The notes below the pieces were generated by a model. That model was not told where the DNA came from, ran no database searches, and worked only from the letters and a program-made list of their open reading frames with translations. A DNA stretch of 30,328 bases from Hofstenia miamia (Eukaryota > Xenacoelomorpha > Acoela > Hofsteniidae), in contig CABFPE010000041.1 of NCBI GenBank assembly GCA_900660155.1, positions 450,420 through 480,747 of the forward strand, written 5' to 3'. This document shows, piece by piece, positions 9,790 through 21,292 of this stretch; the stretch's first letter is position 1; the number at the start of each line of letters is the position of its first letter. A program made the translations under genes and the position numbers.

Positions 9790-10340
9790 GTTTTAACAAT
9801 TGGTTAGAGGAAGGTGCTGCAATGTAAACTTTGTGCGAATTTGGGGGGTGAAAGTTGTGAAGCCTGTCTGTTTGGCTTACTCTAAAGATGGCCAGCAGTC
9901 GAAGCATTGTCGGGAAGACTCTGCTGGGAATGCAAATCACCGTGCAGTCATTTCAGGGATAGCTCTTTTTCATGGCCTATTAGATAGGTCAAGAGCCAGA
10001 ATTTGCTGTGCCAGTGAGACCCTGCTGCGTAATAGTAGTTTTGGTAGTAACAGGCCCTCACTAAGCTACCATTGTTTGTAGCTTTGGTTGACCAAAGCAG
10101 AAGAGGCACAACCCTCTCAACTGAAGCTTGGCCTTTGGCTTCACTCTGTTGATCAGACTCAACACATAAAATGGCTCTGTGTGTCAGAGGATTCTCATTG
10201 CAAAAATAGTGCCTTCCAATGGTAAGGTCCGCACCCAAATCTTGGTTTCACCCACTGTTCAGTTTGTCAACTGGTACAGTAACCTGAATATTGACATTTA
10301 TGGTAAACCTCATTTCTTTAAAGATTTTTTGTTCAATCTA
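9790..10340 (+). other. GC-richer patch, possible retroelement relic
   Basis: The base composition is clearly less AT-rich than the flanks. Overlapping frames on both strands (9800-10081 plus, 9948-10238 minus) look like shadows. One plus-strand segment near 10,200-10,280, reading IVPSNGKVRTQILVSP, resembles the DG.VR box found at the C-terminus of BEL/Pao polyproteins. That box is short and the call is weak. No LTRs were seen. Confidence 0.2.
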
Positions 10341-10373
10341 TCAAATGTTATCAAAAAATGGATTCATTTATAG

Positions 10374-11312
10374 CATTTTGTTGACAAATTCTTTTTAGAA
10401 TTCCATTAATATTCGCATCCAACATGAATTTACCAAACTGTTTAGGTGATTTCAGAAAACATAGGCATTTTGTAAAGTAAAATAATGCTTTTATTTCTAG
10501 AGAAAGAAATTTGAATCTGAAACATCAAAATCCAAACAAACTTGGCTTAGGCAATGTCAATGTGCAGATAAAGCATAGAATTTTGTGAATGATATCATGT
10601 GTACACCTATAGAGTAATGGGGCTTCATGTCTCCTACAACAATTCTCTTCCCATCTAGAGTACATTAATATAATAGAAAAAAAATTCAAAAGTGACATTC
10701 TGTGAAGAAGCAGCATTATATATTCTAGCATCATTAAGAGTTGTCTAGCATTAGCCATAACCAAGTTATTCCAATTTAATGTACTAGCATCTACTAGAAA
10801 GTAGGCAAAAAGATACAATTAACCAATATGTGAGAAATTAGGATGAATACAACTGCTGCACACATTCAGCAAAACATTATTAATTATTGTAATGATTGAG
10901 AATAGATTGTGAGGAGGTCAAATTGCATGGAAATGATTCACTACATAAGAATCAGAATACACAGGGTGATTACTGCCAAAGCTGGACTTTAATTCAGTCA
11001 TTGATTTAGAGCATTAAAAAGATGAAGCAACTAAACTCCTTCAAAGAGAAGCATTATATCCCCATGTACATTCTGAAGAATGACATGCATGACAATAAGT
11101 GAAGATATGACCCCCTCCTCTCTGGATAGGATCTAGTTACACATAATTTAAAAAATTTAACAATCAGTGAAAAAGCAAACTTGGATAAAACTAAACTTTT
11201 TTTAGCATAAGTGCACAATGTTGTCCTATTTATTCATAACATACAAAACTAATAACAGAAATAAATATTTACAATACCCTGCCAGAGCATAACCAAAAAG
11301 TGTTTACAGTAA
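10374..11312. other. AT-rich DNA, no gene recognised
   Basis: There is a minus-strand frame at 10525-10818 with no family features, and nothing else I can support. The LINE relic downstream may extend back into this stretch in a form too decayed to read. Confidence 0.4.
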
Positions 11313-11439
11313 GTGTCATGCACCCATGACACAAAATTTAAAATCCTCGAATCAGGACATAATAGTTTATTAGCACTCCCAGTGGCAATGCTACTTTCCT
11401 TACTGCTGATACTACAATATCACATAAATGTAGACTATG

Positions 11440-12420
11440 ATGATGATAATTGGCTTCTAGCTGTGTCTACTTTGCCAACTTTTAAATATCAACCATGAAT
11501 CAAGATATCAAAAGCAACAGTATGTGATGGAATTAAACACAACTGCATTTTGAAGCATTGCTTTTTTGCAAAAGCATTAATTCATATTGTAAATTGCAGC
11601 CTGACATTACAAAGATTTCCCAATGTATGGAAAACTGCCTCAATAGTTGCCCTTCTGAAAAAATCTCTCTGTGGTATTGAGAATTTTTAAACAATATCAG
11701 TTTTATGATTATCTAGTAAATATTTAGAATACACATTTAAAACAACTTGTGAGACAAGAAAAACTGCAATCTGCTCTAATACTTTAATAGCTATAATTAC
11801 ACATATTTTAGCAAACCGAAATTTTTTGCTGTAGTTTTCAAACTATATGATGAAAACGTTTAATAATTTGAAACACAAAATTACCAATTTTGCAAGGCAT
11901 AAAATCATCTTGGAATTAATAATATAATACAATGGAACTGTGAAAATTGCTTCAAACGATATGTGAAGATAAATTGCCTGATAAAATGGATGAGATTTCT
12001 CATACAAATGCACTAAGGCTTACTTTCAGCAGTCACATGAGTTGGGACAATCACTTTAGTCAAATGATAAGAAAACTCTTTTATACTGCGTTTATTAAGA
12101 AATTTTGCCAAAAACACAGATTATAAAAACTGTATTTGATGCGACTATTTTATCTCTATTGGGTAATCTATATTTATTTTACAAATTATATAAATGTAGG
12201 GAAGTGCATTAATTAAGATTCTAGTAAAAATATAATCCAAATAAAATTTAGACGCCTACATCTATCACTTAAACTATTTAAATCGACATCTGTTCAAGAT
12301 CATCCTCTTAATCCCCTAATGCCTGCCCCATCAGAAGTAATCCCATAAAGACGACGTCAATTTAGCCGAATGAGAACCTCCCTTCTTTGCTGTTAAATCT
12401 TTTCCTACATGGCACTAATT
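11440..12420 (+). pseudogene. LINE (CR1/L2/Jockey-type) reverse transcriptase relic, palm deleted
   Basis: Read in order, the plus strand gives KATVCDGI near 11,508, then FPNVWKTASIVALLKK near 11,610-11,660, a degraded ENF.TISVL with stops, and SSKYLE. These are the start of a non-LTR RT domain (the FPxxWKxAxIxPLxKK and NFRPIS boxes). From about 12,015 comes LRLTFSSHMSWDNHFSQMI, the thumb-region LGxTFSSxLxWxxHI box. Near 12,250 RRLHLSLKLF and a terminal RRRQFSRMRTSL box follow, as at the C-terminus of such RTs. About 170 bp separates the first and second blocks, where some 0.9 kb is expected, so the catalytic palm (including YxDD) is deleted. Several stops and frame changes are present. Confidence 0.75.
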
Positions 12421-14088
12421 TAATTGCTAATCATTTTTAGTTATGAGTTATGCTCCTTTTTGTAAATTGATTTCCTTATTTAACAATTCCCTTTTTCTCT
12501 CTCTGTAAATATGGAAAAGAATGCTGTACATAAATACCTTAGTGAATATGCAAGCATAGAAGTACCTTAAGTATATTATATAAATAACCATTTGTTAGAT
12601 GTACATGATGTACTGATTGTCTTCATAGCATATGGAAAAATGCAAAAAATCCATCTCTAGAAAAATATGTCAGTGCTTAATACATATTTAGATCTCAAAT
12701 GAAAGAAAATGGAAATTAGAGGGACCACAAATTTTCAAAATACAATAAAAGAGTGGTGGCTCATGTAAAAGCTAGGCAAGCAAATTTTTTTAGGTAATCA
12801 AAATAGAATAAATAATAACCCATGAAAAATACATATATTTGTGAAATCCCAGAGGTGATTTCTTTCTGACGGATATTTGTCTTATTATTATTATAAAAAT
12901 AAGATTAGTACTGCAGTTCATGAAAACATTTACAAAAAAATTGCTAATAATTTGTGTAGTTTTTTCTCCTCTAATCAGTTGTTCTTGAATTTGCTTATTT
13001 TTTGTATTAACAGAAAATAATCTTTTGGCAAATGCTACTCAAAGTCAAATAGTTTGTATGAAATCAAATATTTACAAATTTCAGATAAGGCAGTCAACAA
13101 ATCATGCATTTCGAATGAACGAATACGAATTTTGTGGGTTTACAATCGAAGTCATGCCAATGATAGCAAACTTGAGATTAATTAAAAAGTTTTTCAAGAT
13201 TGAGAAAATTAAATTTGAATTTTGAACAGAATATAGCAGCTGAGGGTAATCACATTTAAATTGTTAAAGTTTTAAAATTTAATAATTCTATAAAATGGCA
13301 TTTATATAAGGATGTGAAACTGATGCCAATTTATTTCAAAATTTATCACGGTTAAATGATCACAAGTTACGTTTGATTTTCGAATGAATTGGTTGCACTA
13401 CATTAGTAAAAAATTCGTCTTTCATTAACAATTCCAATAAAGTTTCTAATCTCTGTCATAAAAAAACAAGTGGCTACTGTATTTTTATTTAAGAATTTGT
13501 AAAAGAAATCCATGGGATAAAAAATGCGAAAAAACCATTGTCCCAAATAGGAGCCTCGCTCAAATATATTCTGTTTCTGGCAGTGCTTGAATAGAAGAAA
13601 ATTTCTGGTTGATATTGAACTAATAATAAATATCATGTTTACTTTTGGGTTATTGTATTGAATGAAATTTTTTCACGTGGTTCTTTTACAACAAGAGTGT
13701 TTCAATGCCAAGCAATAAACGGACTGCTTGCTTTGCTAGCTGAATCTTCGCGCAATGAGTTAAAGTAAGTGGGAAGGAATTTAATCATCTGCTCGCTTAT
13801 GGCGCAATCATTGAATTATTTTTAAAGCAAATCATAATGAATTATGTCATATTCCATTCATATCATATTATTTAATTCAATAATAGTGTTTTAATGGAAA
13901 CTAACAATTTATGATTTATACATTTGTATCACAATATAAATTCATACAATTAAGAATGAAATTCATTTATTAAATATTTATTTGGGCAAGACAAAATTTA
14001 CCACGTTCTAGCAGTTAGCAACTGGTATTACAGTAAATGTTTAGGCGGGGTTCTGCACTGACTGCAAATCGAACTGTGATGTTTAAAG
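12421..14088. other. AT-rich DNA with one exon-like frame
   Basis: At 13,018 a good acceptor (a T-rich tract ending in ATTAACAG) is followed by a plus-strand frame that stays open to 13,225. Its protein resembles nothing I know and there is no matching donor. A minus-strand frame at 13,403-13,636 is also unassigned. Otherwise I see nothing. Confidence 0.3.
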
Positions 14089-14090
14089 TA

Positions 14091-15381
14091 TAGTTGGCTG
14101 CAAAAAAAATGAGACTAGAAAAAAGGCATATTACGTTTGAACTACTGAACGTAACAAATCAAGAAAGGTAAGATTCTAAAGATACATTAAAGGACTATAA
14201 GTAAAAAGCATCAAAGTCTAATTTATTTTCCTCCTGTAGAAATAACTTCATTCAAACGAACTGAAACTGATTTCATTAAATTGGACTTCATTTCAGATGT
14301 CAAAATGTGTTGATTTCTTGGATTTTTTCTCTTAAATCGGATATATTTTTCGGATTTTTCTTCTCAACGTCATTTTTCAATATCTGCCACACGTTTTCGA
14401 TTGGAGAAAGATCAGCAGAACTTGGTGGCCATTGCAAAAACTGGATATTATTTTCAGAAAACCAATTTTTTGTCTTTGCTGACGTGTGCGGGGTTGCTCC
14501 GTCCTGTTGGAGTATCCATCCATCATCATATAAAGCATCAGCATAAGGCATAAATTCAGCTATAATTTGGCAATATCTTTGACTGTCGATTGTGGCTTTT
14601 CCGTCTAAAATTTTCAAATAAAACCCACGATAGGAAAGTGCTCCCCAAACCATAATTTTTTGGTCGAACTTTGGAACCGCTTTTGTTGGTCTTGGACATT
14701 TCTTTGACGACCACACTTGTACTTTGTTTCTGTGTAGTTGAAATACGCACTTATCAGTTATCCAAACATCTTCAAAAGTGTAGTCTTTCCAATCTTTCAC
14801 GAAATTTAATCTTTTTTCTTGATGTTCTTTTGTAATCAGAAGTCGATTTTTTCTGCCAATTTTTGTAACTCTACTTTTTTTCAGTGTTCTCTGAACAGTG
14901 ATTTCATGCACAGAGATGTCGGCTTCAGTTTGAAGTCGGTTTGCAATTTTTTTCCCAGAAATATAGGGATTTTTGAGAGCAATTGCGACTGTTTTCTGAA
15001 TGAATTTTCCAATAATTTTTCGAGGGCATCCACTTCCTTTTCTTCTTTTGAGAGATTCTCCTTGTCGAATTTTTTTCAGCTTTCGAAAATAAGTTGATCG
15101 AGAAATTTGCGATGTTGCAAAGGCGTTTTCAAGCTGTTCCAACGTTTCCATTCCGAAGAAATCAAGTAGAAACTTTGCAAAGCAAAACAATTTGTTTGGT
15201 AAGTGTTTTCAAATAATTACGAAGTACCAGTTTAATTAATTAACTTTTTTGTTTGACCATTTTAAAGTTCACAAAATTCTCGTTGTCTTTTATTTTTATA
15301 GTTTTCCTCTAAAACGTCTCAATACGTTTCCACAAAGCGTGAAAAAATAGATGTTCTGTCTCATTTTTTTGCAACCAACTA
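14091..15381 (-). mobile_element. Tc1-like DNA transposon, copy 1 (complete ends)
   Basis: Terminal inverted repeats of 24-25 bp bound the element. They start TAGTTGGCTGCAAAAAAAA on the left, and TAGTTGGTTGCAAAAAAA on the right when read inward. They differ by one substitution and one A. TA dinucleotides flank both ends (14,089-14,090 and 15,382-15,383), the target duplication of the Tc1/mariner superfamily. The 1,291-bp length fits a one-gene Tc1 element. Near the transposase 3' side there is a further inverted motif, TTACGTT...AACGTAA (about 14,131-14,154). A second copy in opposite orientation starts at 29,628. Confidence 0.95.
14300..15151 (-). pseudogene. Tc1-like transposase (DD34E), C-terminus frameshifted
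   Basis: The transposase cuts and rejoins its own element at TA sites. METLEQLENAF is preferred as the start over an ATG 13 codons upstream, since copy 2 shares it and family length fits. The N-terminal helix-turn-helix (about residues 1-30) and the basic KGSGCPRK linker (about 38-44) precede a second helix-turn-helix (about 45-105). The catalytic triad is Asp133 (WITD), Asp217 (QQDGATPH) and Glu252 (SPIENVW), with exactly 34 residues between the last two. Residue 134 is Lys where TDE is usual. The frame stops at 283 residues. The matching C-terminal end (an L..S...RL..VI...GG pattern) follows in another frame down to a TAA at 14,223. This implies loss of one T in a T-run near 14,302-14,306, so the copy is probably inactive or impaired. 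Confidence 0.93.
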
Positions 15382-16778
15382 TATATTGTCACTATCACGT
15401 CACATTCATACATGAATTATCTAGTTCCAGTAATACAATTCTTAGAAATTTTTCAGCCGGAAAACTCTCCTGCGCATTCAGGCTTATCAGTAACAAGTTC
15501 TTAATGCGCTTAACATTCAAGTTATTGTCTGGTCATTACAGTTTCCTGGCCACAGCATCCCAGATAACAATTTAAGGACTAAACAACGTTGCTTTGTGTT
15601 GTTATGTGGTTGTTTTATGAGTAAAAATTAAGGTTGTTTTAACATCGAAATGGTACCATTTCATTAGTTGCCAGTACCAAGAGGCATTAAGAGAAGCAAG
15701 TTAGCAGTAGAGACAGCAAATGTTAACAAAGTATTGGAAGGATAGATGCTAAGAGTGTAACAGAGATAAACAGGTTAGTGTATGCAGGCGCATGGGAGGT
15801 GCTGAAGAAAAGACGACATGAAGATAAGGGAGACAGAACACCAGCATGGGAGAGGAGAATTGAGAATAAAGTAGCAAGGATTAGGCAGCAAATAGGAAAG
15901 ATCAGGAAAAGTAAGACAGTCCAGGACAAGTGCAGGGTAGGTAAGTGCAAGACTATAGAAACTGCAAGAGATTAGCTTAAGCAGAGATTAGTTGCAGAAG
16001 CTGAGAAACTGAAAAAGAATAGGGCAAGGGCAAAGCAGGCAAGAGACAATATGACGTTTAAGACCCAAGAAGGAAGATTCTACAAAGAACTAGATGCACG
16101 AGAAAAGGCTACAGCTACCGCAGGTGAGGATGCAGTAAGGTTCTGGGAGAATATATGGGGAAGTACGGGACCAGAGATAGAGAGCGAGCAGATGCAGAAG
16201 GAATTCAGGCAAGAAGAAGAAGCAATCACAACTGCAAGGCTGAAGGAGGCTCTAAAAAAGATGAAGAACTGGAAGGCACCAGGCAGAGATGAGGTACATG
16301 GGTATTGGCTGAAGAAGTTCACAAGGTGTTCATGAGAGACTAGCAGTACCATTGGAAGAGTGTGTGGTGAGTGGGTGCTCAGAGTGGATGGTAGTTGGAA
16401 GGACATTTCTGATACAGAAGGACCCTAAGAAAGGTAGTGAGGCAAGCAACTTCAGGCCAATAACATGTCTGCCAACAACTTGGAAATTGCTAACTTATGT
16501 GACTTCAAGTAGGCTGGCATGTTACTTAGAACAGAACAGCTTGATACCAGAGGAGCGAAGGGATGTAGGACAAAGACGAGAGGATGCAGAGATCAATTGT
16601 TAATAGACCAGGGAGTAGTGGAGAATTGTAAAAGAAGGAAGACAAACTTAGCAATAGCATGGATGGACTACAGGAAGGTGTAAGACAGCATATCACATAA
16701 GTGGGTATTGAAGAAGTTAGAGGCTAATGGAGTTTCACAGAAATGGGTTGAGTTTCTAGAGAGAGATGGGAAAGTGGC

Positions 16779-16779
16779 N
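16779..16779. other. ambiguous base (n)
   Basis: This is the only undetermined base in the window. It lies inside the R2/HERO-type relic, exactly where the RT region between motif A and YMDD is missing. The deletion there could partly be an assembly effect. Confidence 0.95.
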
Positions 16780-17756
16780 TACCCATCACAGAAAAGTTAA
16801 AGGAGACAGGTATAGGATATAAGTTGGAGAAGAATGGGAGAGCAGTAAGTCTCCTGTGGTACATGGACGACCTGAAGATTTATGCTAATTCAAGGAAGAT
16901 GATGCAGAAGCAAATGGAGACATTGGAAAAGCAAGCAGAAATTCTGTGTTGGAATTTGGATTAGGAATACTGGAGGAACACAGAAATGTGTGACAGAGAA
17001 GAGAGCAACAAGTGGTTAAAGAAGGCAGGACTGAAAAGAGAAACAGAAGCAGTGATAATGGCGGCACAGGAGCAAGCAATAAGAACAAACGGGGTGAAGA
17101 AGCATATAGACAGAAGAGTAGAAGTAAGTGATAAGTGTAGGCTATGTAAGAAAGAGGCGGAGACAGTAGATCATCTGATAGCAGGGTGTGAGAAGTTGGC
17201 ACAGAATGAGTATAAGTTCAGGCATGACAAGGTGGGAAGAATGGTACACTGGAGTTTGAGCAGGCAGCTCGGGTTAGAAGCAGGAGACAAGTGGTATTAG
17301 CCCAAGCCACAGGGCGTCATAGAAAATGAGAAGGTTAAGATACTGCGGGACTTCAAAAGCAAGGTGATAGAAACACGGAGGTCAGACATAGTATTGGTAG
17401 ACAAAGAGAAAAGATTAGGAACAGTGATAGACATAGCAGTACCAAAGGACAGGAATGTAGAAAGCAAGGAGAAAGAGAAGATAGACAAGTACAGAGAGTT
17501 GGGAGAGGAAATAGAAAGGCTGTGGAAGTTAAAGAAGGTTGAAGTAGTCCATGTAGTAGTAGGCGCACTAGGAGCAGTGAGTAAAAAGCATAAGAGATAC
17601 TTGGAGAATTTGGGAGTATCAAAGTGGGGAGGAGTGGTAGCACAGAAGGCAGCATTGTTAGGTACAGCAAGAGTCCTGAGGAAAGCTCTCAGACTCCTTG
17701 GGAACTGGTGAGTTCCCCGAGCTGAGAGGAATGCCAGCATGAAGCTGTGAAGTAAG

Positions 17757-17790
17757 AAATAATAATAATAATAATGATAATAATAATTTA
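17757..17790 (+). repeat. AAT-repeat tail of the R2/HERO-type element
   Basis: AATAATAATAATAATGATAATAAT follows the C-terminal coding end by about 45 bp. Short tandem repeats at the 3' end are common for non-LTR elements and mark the insertion end. No clear target duplication was found. Confidence 0.8.
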
Positions 17791-17950
17791 TTATCCTTTG
17801 TGACCTAGGGTCGAATTTACAGAACAAATTTCTTAAATTTATTTTATTTTCTCATCGACTCTATACACTTGTAAAAGTATGCTTTCTCGATATTAGTTCA
17901 GCTGTTATCTGAGACGAATTTTGGTGCATCTCGTTTTTTCACATCTGGTT

Positions 17951-18223
17951 TTAACCAATGCAATGGATGGTTTTCACCATTGGTTCTTTTATGCGTTCAA
18001 TTAATTTCCCATCTATTTCTATTTCAACTGGTAAATCAAATTTTCTCAAATGACAAACATTTAGTTCTTTAGTTTTACTGATGTATAATTGCATTAAAGA
18101 ATCGTCTGACCAATCTTTGACCAGTTTCACTAATACATTGGATTTTGAAGGAATCCCCGACTTCATATTGCTGTTTAAAATTTCGTGCTTCTCTTTAAAA
18201 AGACCGAAAATGGTATTAGAATT
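17951..18223 (-). other. unassigned 90-codon open frame, possible exon
   Basis: Between a TAA (18,226-18,224) and the stop at 17,953-17,951 the minus strand encodes a balanced, protein-like sequence: GLFKEKHEIL, then LVKLVKDWSDDSLMQLYI, then FDLPVEIEIDGKLIERI. An acceptor-like TTTAAACAG lies near 18,170, and a donor-like TTG|GTTAAA lies at the end, just before the stop. An exon of about 210 nt is therefore possible. I do not recognise the family. It could equally be a retroelement fragment. Confidence 0.3.
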
Positions 18224-18871
18224 TTAATTGCATCATGAAAAAATAGTAGAAAATAGCCTATCAGAATCCATCATGTTCTAAATTTAGTCACTAGATGGCA
18301 TACTTGTGATTGTCATTCAAAAACAATAAACTAATTTTACCAAGTCAAATATTTGCAGATTTTTAAAATTTTTAAGAAAGCAAGGTCACAAAAACTGGAA
18401 GTGAAATAAAAATTATCCATCATCATCTAATATATACAAGCAATTCTAAAGCATATGTAGAAATTGAAGTACAGAAATTCTGGTCGAAATGCCTACTTTT
18501 TTCGCTAGATGTCTGCCTGAATAATGAAATTTCTTAAGGGCAAAAACAACAATTTATACAGTTAAAAATAAAAAACTCAAAAATTCATACTAAAATTTTT
18601 AAGGATCCTTTCATTGTCTATCCGAATCTGTCTTTAGAATTCTTCTATGTGCTTTCAATTTTTTTCCACAAAGCATTTTATATTAGCTTTTGGAAACATT
18701 AATTTGAGAGTGCATTTTTTCAAAATTGATGTTGCTCAACGGATAAATGCTATTATTGAAAATGTATTGCAAAAAATATTAAAACTAAATTCCTTGCCCG
18801 TCTCTCAATTTTTTACGTGAACATTTAGATACAGTATGCTAGAATAGCAAAAAAGTATTGTGTATTCTGTT

Positions 18872-19222
18872 TTAAATGATTTGAATGTTGAAGTACCAAT
18901 ATGTAAACACATAGTGAATATCATTATTGTTTGTATATATATACACATTTTTTAATAGATCAAGTAATTTAATCCCACCCTCTATCAAAGGCGTATTCTC
19001 TTTATGTGCGGGGTGCAACGCACAACTTCTAATTAGCATTTTTATGATTTTAAACCGTTTTTTCCTATCGCTAATTTGGGAACTGAGTAAATTTAATACT
19101 GCATCAAACTGATTTTTACACCATATTTTTAAAAATTTGTAATTTGTTATTAAATACTCAATCGACTTTTTAATTACAGGTAACACATTTAATTGATTTA
19201 CCAATTTTATAACGCCTTGCGT
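18872..19222 (-). other. unassigned 116-codon helical open frame
   Basis: The frame is open from a TGA at 19,225-19,223 to 18,872. Residues such as GVIKLVNQLNVLPVIKKSI, FDAVLNLLSSQISDRKK and KMLIRSCALHP look like an alpha-helical protein rather than AT-noise. They are followed by ENTPLIEGGIKLLDLLK. The end (VYIYTNNND...) looks non-coding, so a splice site near 18,950 is possible. The family is not recognised. Together with the frame at 18.0-18.2 kb on the same strand it could be part of one decayed gene. Confidence 0.35.
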
Positions 19223-19239
19223 TCAGTACTTTCCTATAA

Positions 19240-21290
19240 AACCTGTGTCTAAATTACAAAAAAATTGAATCATTTTGATTGTTTTGAGCCATATAAACTA
19301 TACAGTGGTTTAATTCCTAGTACATGTATTATCTTGTTTAGCAATCATATTACTGATAAATTGAAATGTCCTAGTTACTTCAATCATGAATGTCGCAATA
19401 ACTAGGTATTGTGACATCCACACTTCAATAGACATTAATAGAGCAAGGTGTGCGTTCATATTAACGAACAATACGAAATTAAATATAATCATTGAAATTG
19501 CATCCTACATTCACGAAATGGAAATAGATCATATCGAGGTGTGCGCTAATGATCACCGCACCTTGAATTAGAAATCAAAGGGCTCACCACTCTCAGTTAA
19601 TTCCCCGCCAAGCAAACATCAATCAAAATAGAGAAACTTTTTCAAGTTTACCAGCCTGCAGCCGCTTTTAAATTTCATGAAAGGCCGGTAAAATTACCCG
19701 CCAAAATTAGAAAAATATTCTTGTTTTATCTTGTAAACATGGAATACTTTGATTAGTTTGGGAGGAATTTCTATGAACATCTAAAATTCGAAAGAATTTT
19801 GTAGTATGAGCAATCTCCAGTATTGCAATTACAATAATAATTAAATTTACTTTCTGGAATCTCTCACAAATTTTGCTACAAACGGAGTTGTTCTGCTTTT
19901 TGATAGGATAATTTTTTTTCAGTTTTCTATGAAACTTACTAATACTTTTAAAAGAACCTGTTTATAATATTGAAAATATAATGCATCAGACGAAATATTT
20001 TTTTACTAATTTCGATAGATGGCTCACAAAAATTCTGCGATTATGCAATCTATGGCCTATCTTTATACATTGAATAAAATTTTAAACATTTATATATCTT
20101 TTAAAATTGTTAAAATTAATAGATATGCTCTCGATTTTTGATTGGCTGTAATCGAAAGCCATTGATTAGCTCCAAAGCATTCGTAAATATTTGTTCACTC
20201 CTTGGCTAAATGCAATTATGTCGAGTGCTATCATATAATAATAGTATAATGTATTGAAATTTGAGAGACCTCATTCAAATAAAGCAACTGGAACCCTTAT
20301 GTTTTAATAATATTGGAAGGGACGCTCAAAATAATTTTGAAGAATGCAACAAAGACATTCAAATACAAATGTCAATAAAACATCCTACTAAACGAGCAAT
20401 TATGTTTGGTTTAACGAAATATTCTTTAAATTTTATTTGTGTACTTATAAGTTATTAAATGCTAAACGGGGTCAAATGCTACAGCAAATTGAAACATAAT
20501 CATTCATAATGCTACTTATTTAGTTTTGTATATTTTAACTATCATGCAAAGTAAACTAACTAAATAAAACTGAAACGTTCACATTTTTTCATTCACTGAA
20601 AGTGAAAACAACTGATCAAAGTTATGTAAGAATTGATAAATAGAAAATATTCAAATTGGGTTTTGCTAGAAATGTATTTATAATAGATTGAAAATTGGGT
20701 TATGCAATATCAGCTCTTTGCATGTGTAATCTTCTAGATAAACACAGCTTATGCATATATTAGTTATTGCCGGCGAACTACCGGTCCCGGCCTTAAAATT
20801 TCCGGCCGGTTTCAACTCTGGTTTGAATAATTTAACTTAATTTTTGAACTGATTATTATGATGAGCCTCCCTTCAGAATATGATTTTTGGTAAACATCAA
20901 TTAATTTTTAGCTTTGTGTCAAATTTTTCATGCTTTACCTTCCAGAGTTAATGACACATTTGCCCCTTCACTTGCATGACCCGTGGCCACCCCTGCCAGA
21001 GGTACATCTCAAAGTGACCGATGTAATGAAATTAAGGGTGACCAGATCTTGTTCATGGCCGGCCCTGACCGGTGGTCAGTGCTAACTGGCTTGCATCTCT
21101 GCTTCTGCTAGTTGAATGTGCATTCAACAAGTTCATCTAGAAGTTGCAATACTTTAAATAGGATTAACGGTTTTGTTTTTTTAGACGTAGATGTCAAAAT
21201 AACTATATCCACTGTTTAGAAAATACTCATAAAAGCTTTTATAGGTTGTTATTGATTCATTTTGCAGCGCGCTAAATATTTGTGATAACA
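19240..21290. other. AT-rich DNA with a CG-rich transposon-end-like block
   Basis: A block at about 20,768-20,823, containing TACCGGTCCCGGCC and CCGGCCGGTTTCAACTCTGG, is far richer in CG than the surroundings. Its end reads CAGAGTTGAAACCGG on the minus strand, like a hAT-type terminus. I could not find a convincing partner end. A related GGCCGG block lies near 19,683. Plus-strand frames at 19,386 and 20,261 are unassigned. Confidence 0.3.
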
Positions 21291-21292
21291 GC

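Larger units (their letters stand above)
15690..17790 (+). pseudogene. R2/HERO-type non-LTR retrotransposon, 5'-truncated and internally deleted
   Basis: This single-ORF, target-primed retroelement is read across several frames. It shows in order: an N-terminal helical region (about 15,720-16,030); the pre-RT MTFKTQEGRFYKEL region; NWKAPGRDEVHGYWLKK (about 16,270); NFRPITCLPTTWKLLT (about 16,450); RT motif A AWMDYRKV, followed by a TAA at 16,681 where Tyr or Phe is usual; YMDDLKIYA (catalytic YMDD at 16,860-16,871); and a CCHC zinc knuckle C-x2-C-x8-H-x4-C from 17,136. The C-terminal restriction-like endonuclease has SDIVLVD...VIDIAVPKD (about 17,382-17,450) and VVVGALGA. Damage includes a frameshift near 16,325, stops at 16,681 and 17,298, loss of the RT region between motif A and YMDD, and loss of sequence before the zinc knuckle. 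The reading frame ends at 17,711. The GC content is higher than the flanks. Confidence 0.88.

Noticed and set aside
14307..15097. Plus-strand frames and a second minus-strand frame within the Tc1-like element
   Set aside because: They are shadows of the transposase gene; the same shadow recurs in copy 2 at 29,922-30,170.
15723..17827. Several minus-strand frames of 75-176 codons across the R2/HERO-type relic
   Set aside because: They are antisense shadows of a purine-rich coding strand, full of Ser, Leu and Pro. The sense strand carries the RT, zinc-knuckle and endonuclease motifs.
18872..19222. Possible relic of a Polinton-like or viral late gene
   Set aside because: The resemblance is only a general helical pattern. 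No capsid, polymerase, integrase or protease piece is nearby, so no viral call is made.
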